A stretch of 41,976 nt of DNA from a bacterium (GTDB lineage: Bacteria > Bacteroidota > Bacteroidia > Bacteroidales > Bacteroidaceae). The number at the start of each line of letters is the position of its first letter. The first letter of the stretch is position 1. The translations under genes were made by a program, and so were the position numbers. Shown in pieces: positions 16,032 through 24,433 of this stretch. The notes under the pieces were generated by a model. That model made no database searches. It was not told where the DNA came from and was given only the letters and a program-made list of their open reading frames with translations. The stretch spans positions 1-41,976 of the forward strand of contig SFXD01000005.1 of assembly GCA_004559785.1 (NCBI GenBank). The letters are read 5' to 3'.

Positions 16032-17687
16032 TCAATACTTGAACGAGCTGCCTCCCGCAAACTCACGCAGCAGGGACGTGGGCGGCACCTGGTCGCCGGG
16101 CACGCTGCGGAAATATTGCAGGAACTTGCGCAGGCGGTTGCTCTCGGCATACTCCACCGCCCTCTCGGGCACCTGTTCGAGGATGGGCATCACCCTGTCC
16201 TTGATTACGCCAAGCTCGTACAGCAAGGCACTGTTGAAGGTGGCATCCGCCAGTTCCTGGTATGGGAATATCCACTTCTCCTCGCCTGCCTTCACGCTTG
16301 GGCAACGCTTGATGGTCTCCAGTGCCGAGTAGCCCCTGTACCTGTAGTCCCTGAGGATGCGCCTCAGCAGGCGTATGTCCTCGGTGGGGATGTGGTTGTG
16401 GTCGTCCAGCTGTATGGCGGTGAGGGCAGAGACGTAGATGCGGTACTTCTTCTCCTCGGGAATCTGCTGCGAGAGGATGGGGTTCAGGGCGTGGTTGCCC
16501 TCCAGTATGATTATGTCGTCGGGACCTATCCTTAGCCTGCGCCCCTCGTAGACACGCTCGCCAGAGGGGAAGTCGTAGCGTGGCAGCTCGACCTCCTCGC
16601 CCCTAAGCAGGGCACTCATCTGCATGTTGAAGAGCCGCGTGTCCACAGCCTCTATGCACTCGAAGTCGTACTCGCCGCTGGCATCGCGCGGGGTATCCAC
16701 GCGGTTGACGAAATAGTTGTCGGTACTGAGGATGTGCGGACGCAGGCCGCAGGCCATGAGCAGGATGGCAAGTCGCTTGGCAGTGGTGGTCTTGCCGCTG
16801 CTGCTGGGACCTGCTATTAGAACCAGCTTGGAGCCTCTCGCAGCTATCTCGTCGGCTATGTTGGACAGTTTCTTCTCCTGCAGCGCCTCGCTGACGTTTA
16901 TCAGCTCCGATGCCTTGCCGCCGAGTATGGCCGCGTTGAATTCCCCGGCCGTGCGCACCCCCAGTATCTCCTGCCAGCGGTGGTACTCTCTGATGACCCC
17001 CAGCATCTTCTTCTGCTCCACCAGGTCCTCCAGCCTCGAAGGATCCTTCTCCGACGGTACGCGCAGGAGCAGCCCGTCGTTGAAAGGCAGGAGGTCGAAG
17101 AGGTGTATCTGGCTCGTGCGTGTCAGCAGGCATCCGTAGAAGTAGTCGATGGCACCACCCATTTCGTAGTAGTTGGTGTAAAGGCTGTCCAGGCTCTCCA
17201 GCAGCTGCACCTTGCTTGCCATGCCACTCTTCTGGAAGAGCTCTATGGCATCCTCTATGGGACATTGTATGCGATGGACGGGGATGTCCGAGGAGACGAT
17301 GTCCACCATCCTGCCACGCAGCGACGAGACATCGTCGAAGGTCACCGGACGGCCTATCCTGAGTTCGCAGAAATAGCCCCCGCTGACGGGAGCGTCTATC
17401 AGCAGCTGCCCTCCGGGGAAGAGGTCCTGCACCGCCTTGGCAAGGACGAAGAAGAGGGTCCTCTTGTAAGTCCCCATCCCACCCGACGAGCGCAAGGTGA
17501 GGAACTCCACGTCCTTGTTGTTGTAGAACCTGTAGTTCATGCCCTGCATCTTGTTGTTGACCCTGGCGCAGACGGGGCCGAAGGGCAACACCATCCCGGC
17601 CTGACCGAAGACATCGTAAAGCGTGCTGCCTAAGGGTACGCTTATCTTTCTGCCGTTGTTGCGGCAACGTATGGTAAGTTTGTTCAT
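16032..17687 (-). CDS. Nucleoside kinase (uridine kinase-like with TGS domain)
   Basis: A 551-residue cytosolic protein. The N terminus (residues 1-60) is a TGS-like domain (RKISVPLGSTLYDVF). A ThrRS-like second additional domain follows with HRIQCP near residue 137. The C-terminal half is a P-loop kinase of the uridine kinase/PRK family with LIAGPSSSGKTTTAKRL near residues 290-306, SLDNYF-equivalent LSTDNYFVNR and DFECIEAVD, the usual catalytic region. This three-part architecture is common in Bacteroidetes and Firmicutes and is annotated as a nucleoside kinase; the true substrate is not certain. It lies 43 bases downstream of the sirtuin gene. Confidence 0.88.
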   Translation of the reverse strand: MNKLTIRCRNNGRKISVPLGSTLYDVFGQAGMVLPFGPVCARVNNKMQGMNYRFYNNKDVEFLTLRSSGGMGTYKRTLFFVLAKAVQDLFPGGQLLIDAPVSGGYFCELRIGRPVTFDDVSSLRGRMVDIVSSDIPVHRIQCPIEDAIELFQKSGMASKVQLLESLDSLYTNYYEMGGAIDYFYGCLLTRTSQIHLFDLLPFNDGLLLRVPSEKDPSRLEDLVEQKKMLGVIREYHRWQEILGVRTAGEFNAAILGGKASELINVSEALQEKKLSNIADEIAARGSKLVLIAGPSSSGKTTTAKRLAILLMACGLRPHILSTDNYFVNRVDTPRDASGEYDFECIEAVDTRLFNMQMSALLRGEEVELPRYDFPSGERVYEGRRLRIGPDDIIILEGNHALNPILSQQIPEEKKYRIYVSALTAIQLDDHNHIPTEDIRLLRRILRDYRYRGYSALETIKRCPSVKAGEEKWIFPYQELADATFNSALLYELGVIKDRVMPILEQVPERAVEYAESNRLRKFLQYFRSVPGDQVPPTSLLREFAGGSSFKY

Positions 17688-17730
17688 GATTTAAGAAGTT
17701 TCTTGGGATTACTGCATTCGCACGATGAGC

Positions 17731-18438
17731 TCAGCCCTCCGCCTTGCCATTAAGCATCTCTGTCAGGCACGCCATGCCCTCGCTCGCCCCCTTCATGATG
17801 TGGCGGAAGCTGCGCTGGCTGTTCCATTTCACGGGCTTCGGGTCTATCAGGTATATCGGAGCCGACGGGGGCACGTACATCGTCAGCCCTGCCGCCGGAT
17901 AGACGTTGAGGCTGGTGCCTATTATGACGAACACTTCGGCTTCCTGGCAGGCAAGGGCGGCACGCTCTATCTCGGGCACCGCCTCGCCAAACCACACTAT
18001 GAAGGGACGCACCTGGCTGCCGTCGCCTGCCTTGTCGCCCATCCTGACCTCCGGGTCGTCGGGCGAGAGGGTGCGGACGTACCTGGGGTCGTTGGGCGAA
18101 AGGCTGCTCGTCACCTTCATCAGTTCTCCGTGCAGGTGTATGACGTTGGTGCTGCCCGCCCTCTCGTGCAGGTCGTCCACGTTCTGCGTTATCACGGTCA
18201 CGTCATGCTTGCGCTCCAGTTCCGCCACGAGCCTGTGCCCCTGGCAAGGCTCCGCGCCCAGCAGCTGCCGCCTGCGCTCGTTGTAGAATTCGGTCACGAG
18301 GGCGGGGTTGCGCATCCACCCCTCGGGGGTCGCCACGTCCTCCACGTTGTACCGGTCCCATAGCCCCCCGTTGTCGCGGAATGTGCTTATGCCGCTCTCC
18401 GCACTCATGCCTGCCCCTGTAAGGATAACCACTTTCAT
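17731..18438 (-). CDS. cobB: Sir2 family NAD-dependent protein deacylase without zinc cysteines
   Basis: A 235-residue sirtuin. It has the NAD-binding GAGMSAESGISTFRDNGGLW at residues 8-27, QNVDDLHERAG, and the catalytic HLHGEL. FYNERRRQL near residue 71 carries the Tyr and Arg that in CobB and SIRT5 favour removal of succinyl and malonyl groups. The four zinc-binding Cys of most sirtuins are absent between HGEL and VWFGEAVPE; that region instead has Ser, Asp and Pro. I infer a protein desuccinylase/deacetylase with a zinc-free small domain. It is first in the run with the nucleoside kinase and fur. Confidence 0.9.
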   Translation of the reverse strand: MKVVILTGAGMSAESGISTFRDNGGLWDRYNVEDVATPEGWMRNPALVTEFYNERRRQLLGAEPCQGHRLVAELERKHDVTVITQNVDDLHERAGSTNVIHLHGELMKVTSSLSPNDPRYVRTLSPDDPEVRMGDKAGDGSQVRPFIVWFGEAVPEIERAALACQEAEVFVIIGTSLNVYPAAGLTMYVPPSAPIYLIDPKPVKWNSQRSFRHIMKGASEGMACLTEMLNGKAEG

Positions 18439-18466
18439 ATATCCGACGATAATTAATAATTATGTG

Positions 18467-18474
18467 CAAAAATA
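18467..18474 (-). promoter_or_regulatory. Possible -7 element for the sir2 unit
   Basis: On the minus strand TATTTTTG (18467-18474) matches TAnnTTTG, 28 bases upstream of the sir2 start. No TTTG sits at the canonical spacing, so this is a half match. Confidence 0.4.
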
Positions 18475-18518
18475 GTAAAAAAAACAAAACTTATGCCATT
18501 TAGATGGATAAAATGTAT

Positions 18519-18526
18519 TAATTTTG
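18519..18526 (+). promoter_or_regulatory. Possible -7 element for the FKBP cluster
   Basis: TAATTTTG (18519-18526) matches TAnnTTTG and lies 29 bases upstream of the first FKBP gene, divergent from the sir2 element. The -33 box is weak. Confidence 0.4.
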
Positions 18527-18555
18527 CGCTGCAATTAGAATAATACACATTTTTT

Positions 18556-19140
18556 ATGGACAAAATCAGTTATGCTTTAGGGCTGGGAATAGGCCAGCAA
18601 CTAAAGAGCATGGGCATAGAGAATTTCTCCGCAGAGGACTTCGCCCGCAGCGTACGGGACGTACTGGCTGGCAAGGAGACGGAGATGTCCCATTCAGAGG
18701 CACAGAAGATGCTGAACGAGTATTTCCAGAAGAAGGAGAAGGAACAGGCGCAGAAAGCCATAGGCGAAGGCAAGGCTTACCTTGAGGGCAACGCCAAGCG
18801 CGAAGGCGTGGTACAGACCAAGAGCGGATTGCAGTACGAGGTGCTCGCAGAGGGCAACGGCAAGAGTCCCAAGGCTACCGACACGGTACGCTGCCACTAC
18901 GAAGGCAGGCTGCTGGACGGAACCGTGTTCGACAGCAGCTACAAGCGCGGGGAGCCCGCCGACTTTGGGCTCAACCAGGTGATACCCGGATGGAGCGAGG
19001 GCGTGCAACTGATGAAGGAAGGCGCAAAGTTCCGCTTCCACATCCCCTACCTGCTGGCCTACGGCGAACGTGGCGCAGGTGCGTCCATACCACCATACAG
19101 CACCCTGGTGTTTGACGTAGAACTGATAAAGGTTCTCTGA
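18556..19140 (+). CDS. FKBP-type peptidyl-prolyl isomerase, cytosolic
   Basis: A 194-residue prolyl cis-trans isomerase. Residues 1-75 form the helical FKBP_N dimerisation domain. The FKBP fold follows, with VRCHYEGRLLDGTVFDSSY, NQVIPGW and YLLAYGERGAGASIPPYS, which include the aromatic pocket residues and the active-site Tyr. It has no signal peptide, unlike its two neighbours, so it should act in the cytosol on nascent or misfolded proteins. It is first of three FKBP genes in a row, 80 bases before the second. Confidence 0.93.
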   Translation: MDKISYALGLGIGQQLKSMGIENFSAEDFARSVRDVLAGKETEMSHSEAQKMLNEYFQKKEKEQAQKAIGEGKAYLEGNAKREGVVQTKSGLQYEVLAEGNGKSPKATDTVRCHYEGRLLDGTVFDSSYKRGEPADFGLNQVIPGWSEGVQLMKEGAKFRFHIPYLLAYGERGAGASIPPYSTLVFDVELIKVL

Positions 19141-19220
19141 GGCATCGCCCAACATATTTATATAATATATTCCCAATAGGACACAAACAACAATAAATAT
19201 AAAAAAACAACGTTAAGAAA

Positions 19221-20087
19221 ATGAAGAAGTTTTATTTCATCGCAGCTGCCGCAGCGGCTGCCATCATGGCTTCTTGCGGAAATGGTACTCCCAAGGCCAA
19301 CATGAAGAACGACATCGACACATTGAGCTATGCCATCGGCGTGGCTCAGTCGCAGGGACTGAAAGACTATCTGACTCAGCGCATGGGCGTGGACACAGCC
19401 TACATCGACGAGTTCGTCAAGGGACTCAACGAGGGCGTCAACGCAGGCGACGACAAGAAGAAGGCAGCCTTCTATGCCGGCATACAGATCGGACAGCAGG
19501 TCAGCCAGCAGATGGTGAAGGGACTGAACTACGAACTCTTCGGCGACGATAGCGTGAAGACCGTGAGCATAGCCAACTTCATGGCAGGATTCGTGGCAGG
19601 TACGACCGGCGAAGGCGGACTGATGACCAGGGAAGAGGCCACGGAGACGGCAGACAGGAAGATGAAGGAAGTTAAGGCTGCACACCTGGAGGAGACCTAC
19701 GGCGACTACAAGAAGGAGTGCGAGGAGTTCATGGCAAACGTTGCCAAGAAGGAAGGCATCAAGTCGCTCGGCGACGGCATCTACTACGAAGTACTCACAG
19801 AGGGTAACGGAGCCATCCCAGCCGACACGAGCCGCGTTAAGGTAAACTACGAGGGCAAGCTGATAAACGACACTATCTTCGACAGCTCATACAAACGCGA
19901 GGAGCCATCTAAGTTCCGCTGCAACCAGGTTATCCCCGGATGGACCAAGGCCCTGACGAACATGCCCGTAGGCTCTACATGGAACGTGTACATCCCACAG
20001 GAACAGGCCTATGCAGAGCGCGAGGCTGGCAAGATTAAGCCTTTCTCATGCCTGATCTTCAAGATTGAACTTTTGGGTATCGAGTAG
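19221..20087 (+). CDS. FKBP-type peptidyl-prolyl isomerase, lipoprotein
   Basis: A 288-residue FkpA-like isomerase. The N terminus MKKFYFIAAAAAAAIMASCG is a lipoprotein signal with Cys19 as the lipidation site, so the protein is anchored in the envelope. A helical dimerisation domain covers about residues 30-175, and the C-terminal FKBP domain has VKVNYEGKLIND, FDSSYKR, NQVIPGW and PFSCLIFKIELL. The loop that normally carries YGERGAG reads YAEREAGKIKPFS, a change shared with the third paralog. It likely assists folding of periplasmic and outer-membrane proteins. The next FKBP gene begins 19 bases later. Confidence 0.93.
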   Translation: MKKFYFIAAAAAAAIMASCGNGTPKANMKNDIDTLSYAIGVAQSQGLKDYLTQRMGVDTAYIDEFVKGLNEGVNAGDDKKKAAFYAGIQIGQQVSQQMVKGLNYELFGDDSVKTVSIANFMAGFVAGTTGEGGLMTREEATETADRKMKEVKAAHLEETYGDYKKECEEFMANVAKKEGIKSLGDGIYYEVLTEGNGAIPADTSRVKVNYEGKLINDTIFDSSYKREEPSKFRCNQVIPGWTKALTNMPVGSTWNVYIPQEQAYAEREAGKIKPFSCLIFKIELLGIE

Positions 20088-20106
20088 TACCGGAGGACCT
20101 GAGACA

Positions 20107-21000
20107 ATGAGACACCTGATAATAGCCCTGTCACTCCTCTGCTGCTGCCTCGACGGTACGGCAGCTGGCAAGAAGGCTTCACGCAAGAAGGCTGCCAAGA
20201 CCCCCGTAGAGGTGGTGGACACGGTATGCACCGATACGTTCAGCTACTTCTTCGGACTGGCAAACTCCAACGGGCTGAAGGCTTACCTTGCCTCGCGCAT
20301 GGGAATAGATACCACGTACATGGCTGACTTCCTCGAAGGATTCCGGAAGCAAGAACTTACCACCGAGGACAAACGCATGAAGGCCCGGCTTGCCGGAGTC
20401 GAGATTAGGCAGCAGGTGGAGACACAGGTCTATCCCAATGCCAGCAAGCAGGTAAACGACAGCACCGACGTACTGAACAAGACTCTCTTCCTGAAAGGAT
20501 TCCAGGAGGGCATAGCCAACACTGCCGCCGCACCTGGCATGGACAGCGTACAGAAGGTGGTGAAGAAGCAGATGGACTACTACCACAAGGTCAACATGGA
20601 GAAGAAGTACGGAGACAACCGCCGGCTTGGCGAGGAGTTCCTCAAGCAGAACGCCAAGAAGGATAGCGTACAGACCACCCCAAGCGGACTGCAGTACAAG
20701 ATTCTCACGGCTGGCAGCGGCGAGATACCACAGGCCACCGACAAGGTAAAGGTCCACTACGAGGGACACCTCATCGACGGGACGGAGTTCGACAGTTCGT
20801 ACAAGCGCAACAAGGCTACTACGTTCCCTGCCAACCAGGTCATCAAGGGATGGACCGAAGCACTCACCATGATGCCCGTGGGCAGCAAGTGGGAACTGTA
20901 CATCCCACAGGAACTGGGATACGCCGACCGCGAACAGGGGAAGATACCTCCATTCAGCTGCTTGATATTCACAGTAGAGTTGCTCGAAATAGTAAAATAG
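20107..21000 (+). CDS. FKBP-type peptidyl-prolyl isomerase, exported
   Basis: A 297-residue paralog of the upstream gene. The chosen ATG at 20107 gives a signal peptide (MRHLIIALSLLCCCLDGTAA); an in-frame extension to 20065 overlaps the end of the previous gene and lacks signal character. A Lys-rich linker, a dimerisation domain and an FKBP domain follow (VKVHYEGHLIDG, FDSSYKR, NQVIKGW, GYADREQGKIPPFS). Three Cys near the signal end make a lipid anchor possible but not clear. A strong intrinsic terminator follows at 21026-21064, ending the FKBP unit. Confidence 0.9.
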   Translation: MRHLIIALSLLCCCLDGTAAGKKASRKKAAKTPVEVVDTVCTDTFSYFFGLANSNGLKAYLASRMGIDTTYMADFLEGFRKQELTTEDKRMKARLAGVEIRQQVETQVYPNASKQVNDSTDVLNKTLFLKGFQEGIANTAAAPGMDSVQKVVKKQMDYYHKVNMEKKYGDNRRLGEEFLKQNAKKDSVQTTPSGLQYKILTAGSGEIPQATDKVKVHYEGHLIDGTEFDSSYKRNKATTFPANQVIKGWTEALTMMPVGSKWELYIPQELGYADREQGKIPPFSCLIFTVELLEIVK

Positions 21001-21025
21001 AAGCAAAAAGTTTCTAACGATTGTT

Positions 21026-21064
21026 AAAATGGCATCAAAATATCGGTTTTGATGCCATTTTTTT
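21026..21064 (+). terminator. Rho-independent terminator after the FKBP cluster
   Basis: A 15-bp perfect stem, AAAATGGCATCAAAA (21026-21040) with TTTTGATGCCATTTT (21047-21061), a 6-base loop and a T run to 21064. Confidence 0.88.
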
Positions 21065-21097
21065 GATGTAATCGTTCCTCTTGACGAATATTTTGTG

Positions 21098-21105
21098 TAA
21101 TTTTG
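21098..21105 (+). promoter_or_regulatory. Possible -7 element for the lrp-led operon
   Basis: TAATTTTG (21098-21105) matches TAnnTTTG and lies 44 bases upstream of the Lrp-family gene, just after the FKBP terminator. No good -33 TTTG is at the usual distance. Confidence 0.45.
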
Positions 21106-21149
21106 CTATGCAAATCAACTAAAACTACAACATATAGCAACAAAGGGAA

Positions 21150-21650
21150 ATGGAAAAGATTGACAAACTTGACAAGAAGATTCTTGAAATTATTTCCTGC
21201 AACGCAAGGATTCCATTCAAGGACGTAGCCATCGAATGTGGAGTTAGCAGGGCTGCCATACACCAACGCGTGCAGAGGCTGATAGACATGGGGGTCATAG
21301 TGGGCAGCGGCTACCACGTAAATCCTGTCAGCCTGGGATATAGCACCTGTACGTACGTGGGCATCACATTGGAGAGAGGCTCCATGTACAAGGGCGTAGT
21401 GCAGGAATTCATGAAGATTCCGGAAATAGTCGAGTGCCATTTCACCACGGGGCCATATACCATGCTGATAAAGCTGTATGCCAAGGATAACGCCCACCTG
21501 ATGGAACTGCTCAACAACTGCCTGCAGGAGATTCCGGGCGTGGTGTCCACCGAAACGCTCATATCCCTGAAGCAAAGCATCAAGAAGGAAGTGCCCATAG
21601 GACTGCAACACGAAGAGACCAAACCGTCAGCCATCCTTGAGGAGGAATGA
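21150..21650 (+). CDS. Lrp/AsnC family transcriptional regulator
   Basis: A 166-residue regulator. The N-terminal helix-turn-helix spans LDKKILEIISCNARIPFKDV and CGVSRAAIHQRVQRLIDMGVI, and the C-terminal RAM ligand-binding domain includes GSMYKGVVQEFMKIPEIVECHFTTG-like and IPGVVSTETLISLK segments. Relatives bind amino acids and control their metabolism. Its stop overlaps the start of the next gene, a peptidase fusion, by 4 bases, so it may sense a product of peptide breakdown and control this run. The target sites are unknown. Confidence 0.93.
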   Translation: MEKIDKLDKKILEIISCNARIPFKDVAIECGVSRAAIHQRVQRLIDMGVIVGSGYHVNPVSLGYSTCTYVGITLERGSMYKGVVQEFMKIPEIVECHFTTGPYTMLIKLYAKDNAHLMELLNNCLQEIPGVVSTETLISLKQSIKKEVPIGLQHEETKPSAILEEE

Positions 21651-23368
21651 TTCCAGGCAGCAAGAACAGACCGCCCGTAATAGGCATAACGGGCAACTAC
21701 GGAGACAAGGGTTGCGAACTGGCACAGGGCTACTACCAGTCGGTCCTGAAGGCCGGAGGAGTGCCCGTGGTATTGCCCCCACACGACGACGCAGGGGCCT
21801 TGTCTGCCACACTCGACGGACTGGACGGACTGCTGCTCTCGGGCGGAGGGGACATCAACCCACTGCTGCTCGGCGAGCAGCCACTGCCACGACTGGGACA
21901 TATCTGCCCACAACGTGATGCCATGGAACTGCGCCTCGTACGGGAAGCCTACGAGAGACAGGTTCCCGTCCTGGGTATATGTCGCGGCATACAGGTGCTG
22001 GCAGCCGCCTTGGGCGGCAGCGTCTACCAGGACCTCGGCAGCCAGTACCACGACAAGCCCCTTGTCAAGCATTGCCAGGACCTTGACCGCGCATACGCCT
22101 CGCATGCGGTACACATTGAGGAAGGGAGCGTCCTGGGCGACATCTTCAAGGGACAGGTCACCATCAACGTGAACTCGTTCCACCATCAGGCCGTAAGGCT
22201 CCCCGGCTCACGCCTGAGAGTCTCGGCACGCTCCTCGGACGGCGTGGCAGAGGCTGTGGAGAGTACGGAATACAAGAGTATCCTCGGAGTGCAATGGCAT
22301 CCCGAGTGCTTCATCCTTACAGGAGACGAGAGCATGATGCCGCTCTTCCGCTGGCTCACGTCCGAAGCCTCATCCTTTGCCGAAGCCAAGCGGGTACACG
22401 GCAGGACGCTCACGCTCGACAGCCATTGCGACACACCTATGTTCTTAGACAAGGGACTGACGCCTGGGATGTTTGCCAATGGCTCGGACATGGTACTCGT
22501 GGACTTGCCGAAGATGAAGGCTGGCATGCTCGACGCCACAATAATGGTGGCTTACCTGGAGCAGGGACCTCGCGACGAGGAGTCGCTGCTCGCGGCAACG
22601 GCCAAGGCCGACCGGCTGATTACAAGCATCGGGGAACTCGCTGCGGCCAACAGTGCGGAGGTCTCGCTGGCTTGCACCCCTGCCGACCTGCACAGGCTGA
22701 AACAGGAAGGCAGGAAGGCAGTCATGGTAGGCATAGAGAATGGGTATGCCATCGGACGGGACCTGCAACTGCTGGAACACTTCCGCAACAGAGGCGTGGT
22801 GTACATGACGCTATGCCACAACGGGGACAACGACATCTGCGACTCGGCAAGAGGCTACGGAGAGCATGGAGGCGTGAGCCGGTTCGGGGCACAGGTCATT
22901 GCAGAGATGAACAGGCTCGGCATGATGGCAGACCTGAGCCATGCCTCGGAACAAAGCTTCTACGATGCCCTTGACATCAGCACACAGCCCATAGTATGCA
23001 GCCACAGCAGTTGCAGGGCTCTCTGCGACCATCCCCGCAACCTGACGGACGAACAGATGCGAGCCCTGGCACGGAAGGGAGGCGTTGCACAGGTCACGCT
23101 CTACCACGGATTCCTGCGCCAGGATGCCGAGGCCACCATACTCGATGCCGTGGAGCACCTCAACCATGCCGTCAGGGTGATGGGAGTAGAGCACGTCGGA
23201 ATAGGCACGGATTTCGACGGAGACGGAGGCATACGCGGCATAGGTTCTGCCGCCGAGGTCATCAATTTCACACGTCGCCTGCTGGCTGCAAGGTATTCCG
23301 AACAGGAAATAGGGCTGATATGGGGAGGCAACTTCCTGCGGGTGATGGAGAAGGTACAAGACGTATGA
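21647..23368 (+). CDS. Fusion of C26 gamma-glutamyl hydrolase-like and M19 dipeptidase domains
   Basis: A 573-residue two-domain protein. Residues 10-240 are a class I glutamine-amidotransferase-like peptidase C26 domain: the oxyanion region SGGGDINP, the nucleophile Cys112 in LGICRGIQ and the His218/Glu220 pair in QWHPE. Residues 255-570 are an M19 membrane-dipeptidase-like domain: zinc ligands in DSHCDTP (His260, Asp262), GIENGY and CSHSSCRALCDHPRN, and GIGTDFDGDGG near the end. C26 enzymes hydrolyse gamma-glutamyl amides and M19 enzymes dipeptides, so the two could act in sequence on gamma-glutamyl dipeptides. No signal peptide is seen, so it is probably cytosolic. It overlaps the lrp-type gene by 4 bases. 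Confidence 0.9.
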   Translation: MIPGSKNRPPVIGITGNYGDKGCELAQGYYQSVLKAGGVPVVLPPHDDAGALSATLDGLDGLLLSGGGDINPLLLGEQPLPRLGHICPQRDAMELRLVREAYERQVPVLGICRGIQVLAAALGGSVYQDLGSQYHDKPLVKHCQDLDRAYASHAVHIEEGSVLGDIFKGQVTINVNSFHHQAVRLPGSRLRVSARSSDGVAEAVESTEYKSILGVQWHPECFILTGDESMMPLFRWLTSEASSFAEAKRVHGRTLTLDSHCDTPMFLDKGLTPGMFANGSDMVLVDLPKMKAGMLDATIMVAYLEQGPRDEESLLAATAKADRLITSIGELAAANSAEVSLACTPADLHRLKQEGRKAVMVGIENGYAIGRDLQLLEHFRNRGVVYMTLCHNGDNDICDSARGYGEHGGVSRFGAQVIAEMNRLGMMADLSHASEQSFYDALDISTQPIVCSHSSCRALCDHPRNLTDEQMRALARKGGVAQVTLYHGFLRQDAEATILDAVEHLNHAVRVMGVEHVGIGTDFDGDGGIRGIGSAAEVINFTRRLLAARYSEQEIGLIWGGNFLRVMEKVQDV

Positions 23369-23404
23369 CGCTACGCTGCATACCATAAGGACAACAACAT
23401 TATC

Positions 23405-24433
23405 ATGCCAAGGAATATGAAAAGATTGCTTTACTCTGCCGCCATCTTCTGCCTCGCAATGCTGGGCTTGTCGGCATGCAAGGGCACAGGCGGCTCCGCT
23501 GACAGGCACGGCTCTGCCGACACCATCGCATTGGCAGCCTGCCCCACCTTCAGCGCAGACAGCGCGATGAAGTACATCCAGGGACAATGCAACTTCGGAC
23601 CGAGAGTGACGGGTACGCCCCAGTCACGGGCTTGCGCCGAGTACATCGCCGCACTGTTCAGACTATACGGGGCGAAGGTCGAGACTCAGCAATGTGCCGT
23701 CAGGATCTGGGACGGCACGCAACTGGAGGCGACTAACATCATTGCAAGCATCAACCCCGACAACACGGACAGAATCCTGCTATGCGCACATTGGGACAGT
23801 AGGCCGTGGGCAGACAACGACCCCGATGCAGCCAACCACCACAAGCCCATTCTGGGTGCCAACGACGGCGCAAGCGGAGTGGCGGTAATGATAGAGTTGT
23901 GCCGACTGCTCTCGATGCAGGGCGTGGACACGGGCATAGACTTCGTGTGCTTCGACGCAGAGGACCTCGGGACACCGCAATGGGCAGAGGGCATGGACGA
24001 CACCAGCCAGACGTGGTGCCTCGGCTCGTACCATTGGGCTGCCAAGGCATGCGAGACGGGGTACAAGGCGCGCTTCGGGATATTGCTCGACATGGTGGGA
24101 GGCTTCGGAAGCGTATTCCACAGGGAAGTGGTCAGCATGAACTATGCCGAGCCAGTGGTGAACCTCGTATGGAGGCTGGGCAGGCAACTGGGCTACAGCC
24201 ACTACTTCCCCCTGTCAGACGGAGGCATGCTCATAGACGACCACGTCAACGTCAACCGCATTGCCCGCATCCCCTGCATAGACATTGTTCCGCACTTCAA
24301 CGAGGGACCAAGCAGCTTCGGACCCACATGGCACACCATCGGGGACACGCCCGAGAACATAGACCCCAACGTGCTCGAAGCCGTGGGACAGACTTTGACA
24401 CAACTGATATATAACGACAACGAGAAGATATGA
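23405..24433 (+). CDS. M28 family lipoprotein, glutaminyl cyclase-like
   Basis: A 342-residue envelope protein. The lipoprotein signal has Cys25 after LAMLGLSA; Met at 23417 (MKRLLY) is an equally good start. The zinc-peptidase core has LLCAHWDSRPW near residue 125, GANDGASGVA (Asp154) and FDAEDLG (Glu186). AHWDSRP with a single-zinc layout resembles type II glutaminyl cyclases such as PgQC of Porphyromonas gingivalis, which turn N-terminal Gln of exported proteins into pyroglutamate. An aminopeptidase role is the alternative. The stop overlaps the sufE start by 4 bases. Confidence 0.87.
   Translation: MPRNMKRLLYSAAIFCLAMLGLSACKGTGGSADRHGSADTIALAACPTFSADSAMKYIQGQCNFGPRVTGTPQSRACAEYIAALFRLYGAKVETQQCAVRIWDGTQLEATNIIASINPDNTDRILLCAHWDSRPWADNDPDAANHHKPILGANDGASGVAVMIELCRLLSMQGVDTGIDFVCFDAEDLGTPQWAEGMDDTSQTWCLGSYHWAAKACETGYKARFGILLDMVGGFGSVFHREVVSMNYAEPVVNLVWRLGRQLGYSHYFPLSDGGMLIDDHVNVNRIARIPCIDIVPHFNEGPSSFGPTWHTIGDTPENIDPNVLEAVGQTLTQLIYNDNEKI

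Noticed and set aside
15495..16535. Long plus-strand open frame (346 codons) opposite the fur-like and kinase genes
   Set aside because: It lies fully antisense to two genes with clear domain motifs, and its translation is rich in His, Gln and Leu without any recognisable domain; a by-product of GC-rich codon use.
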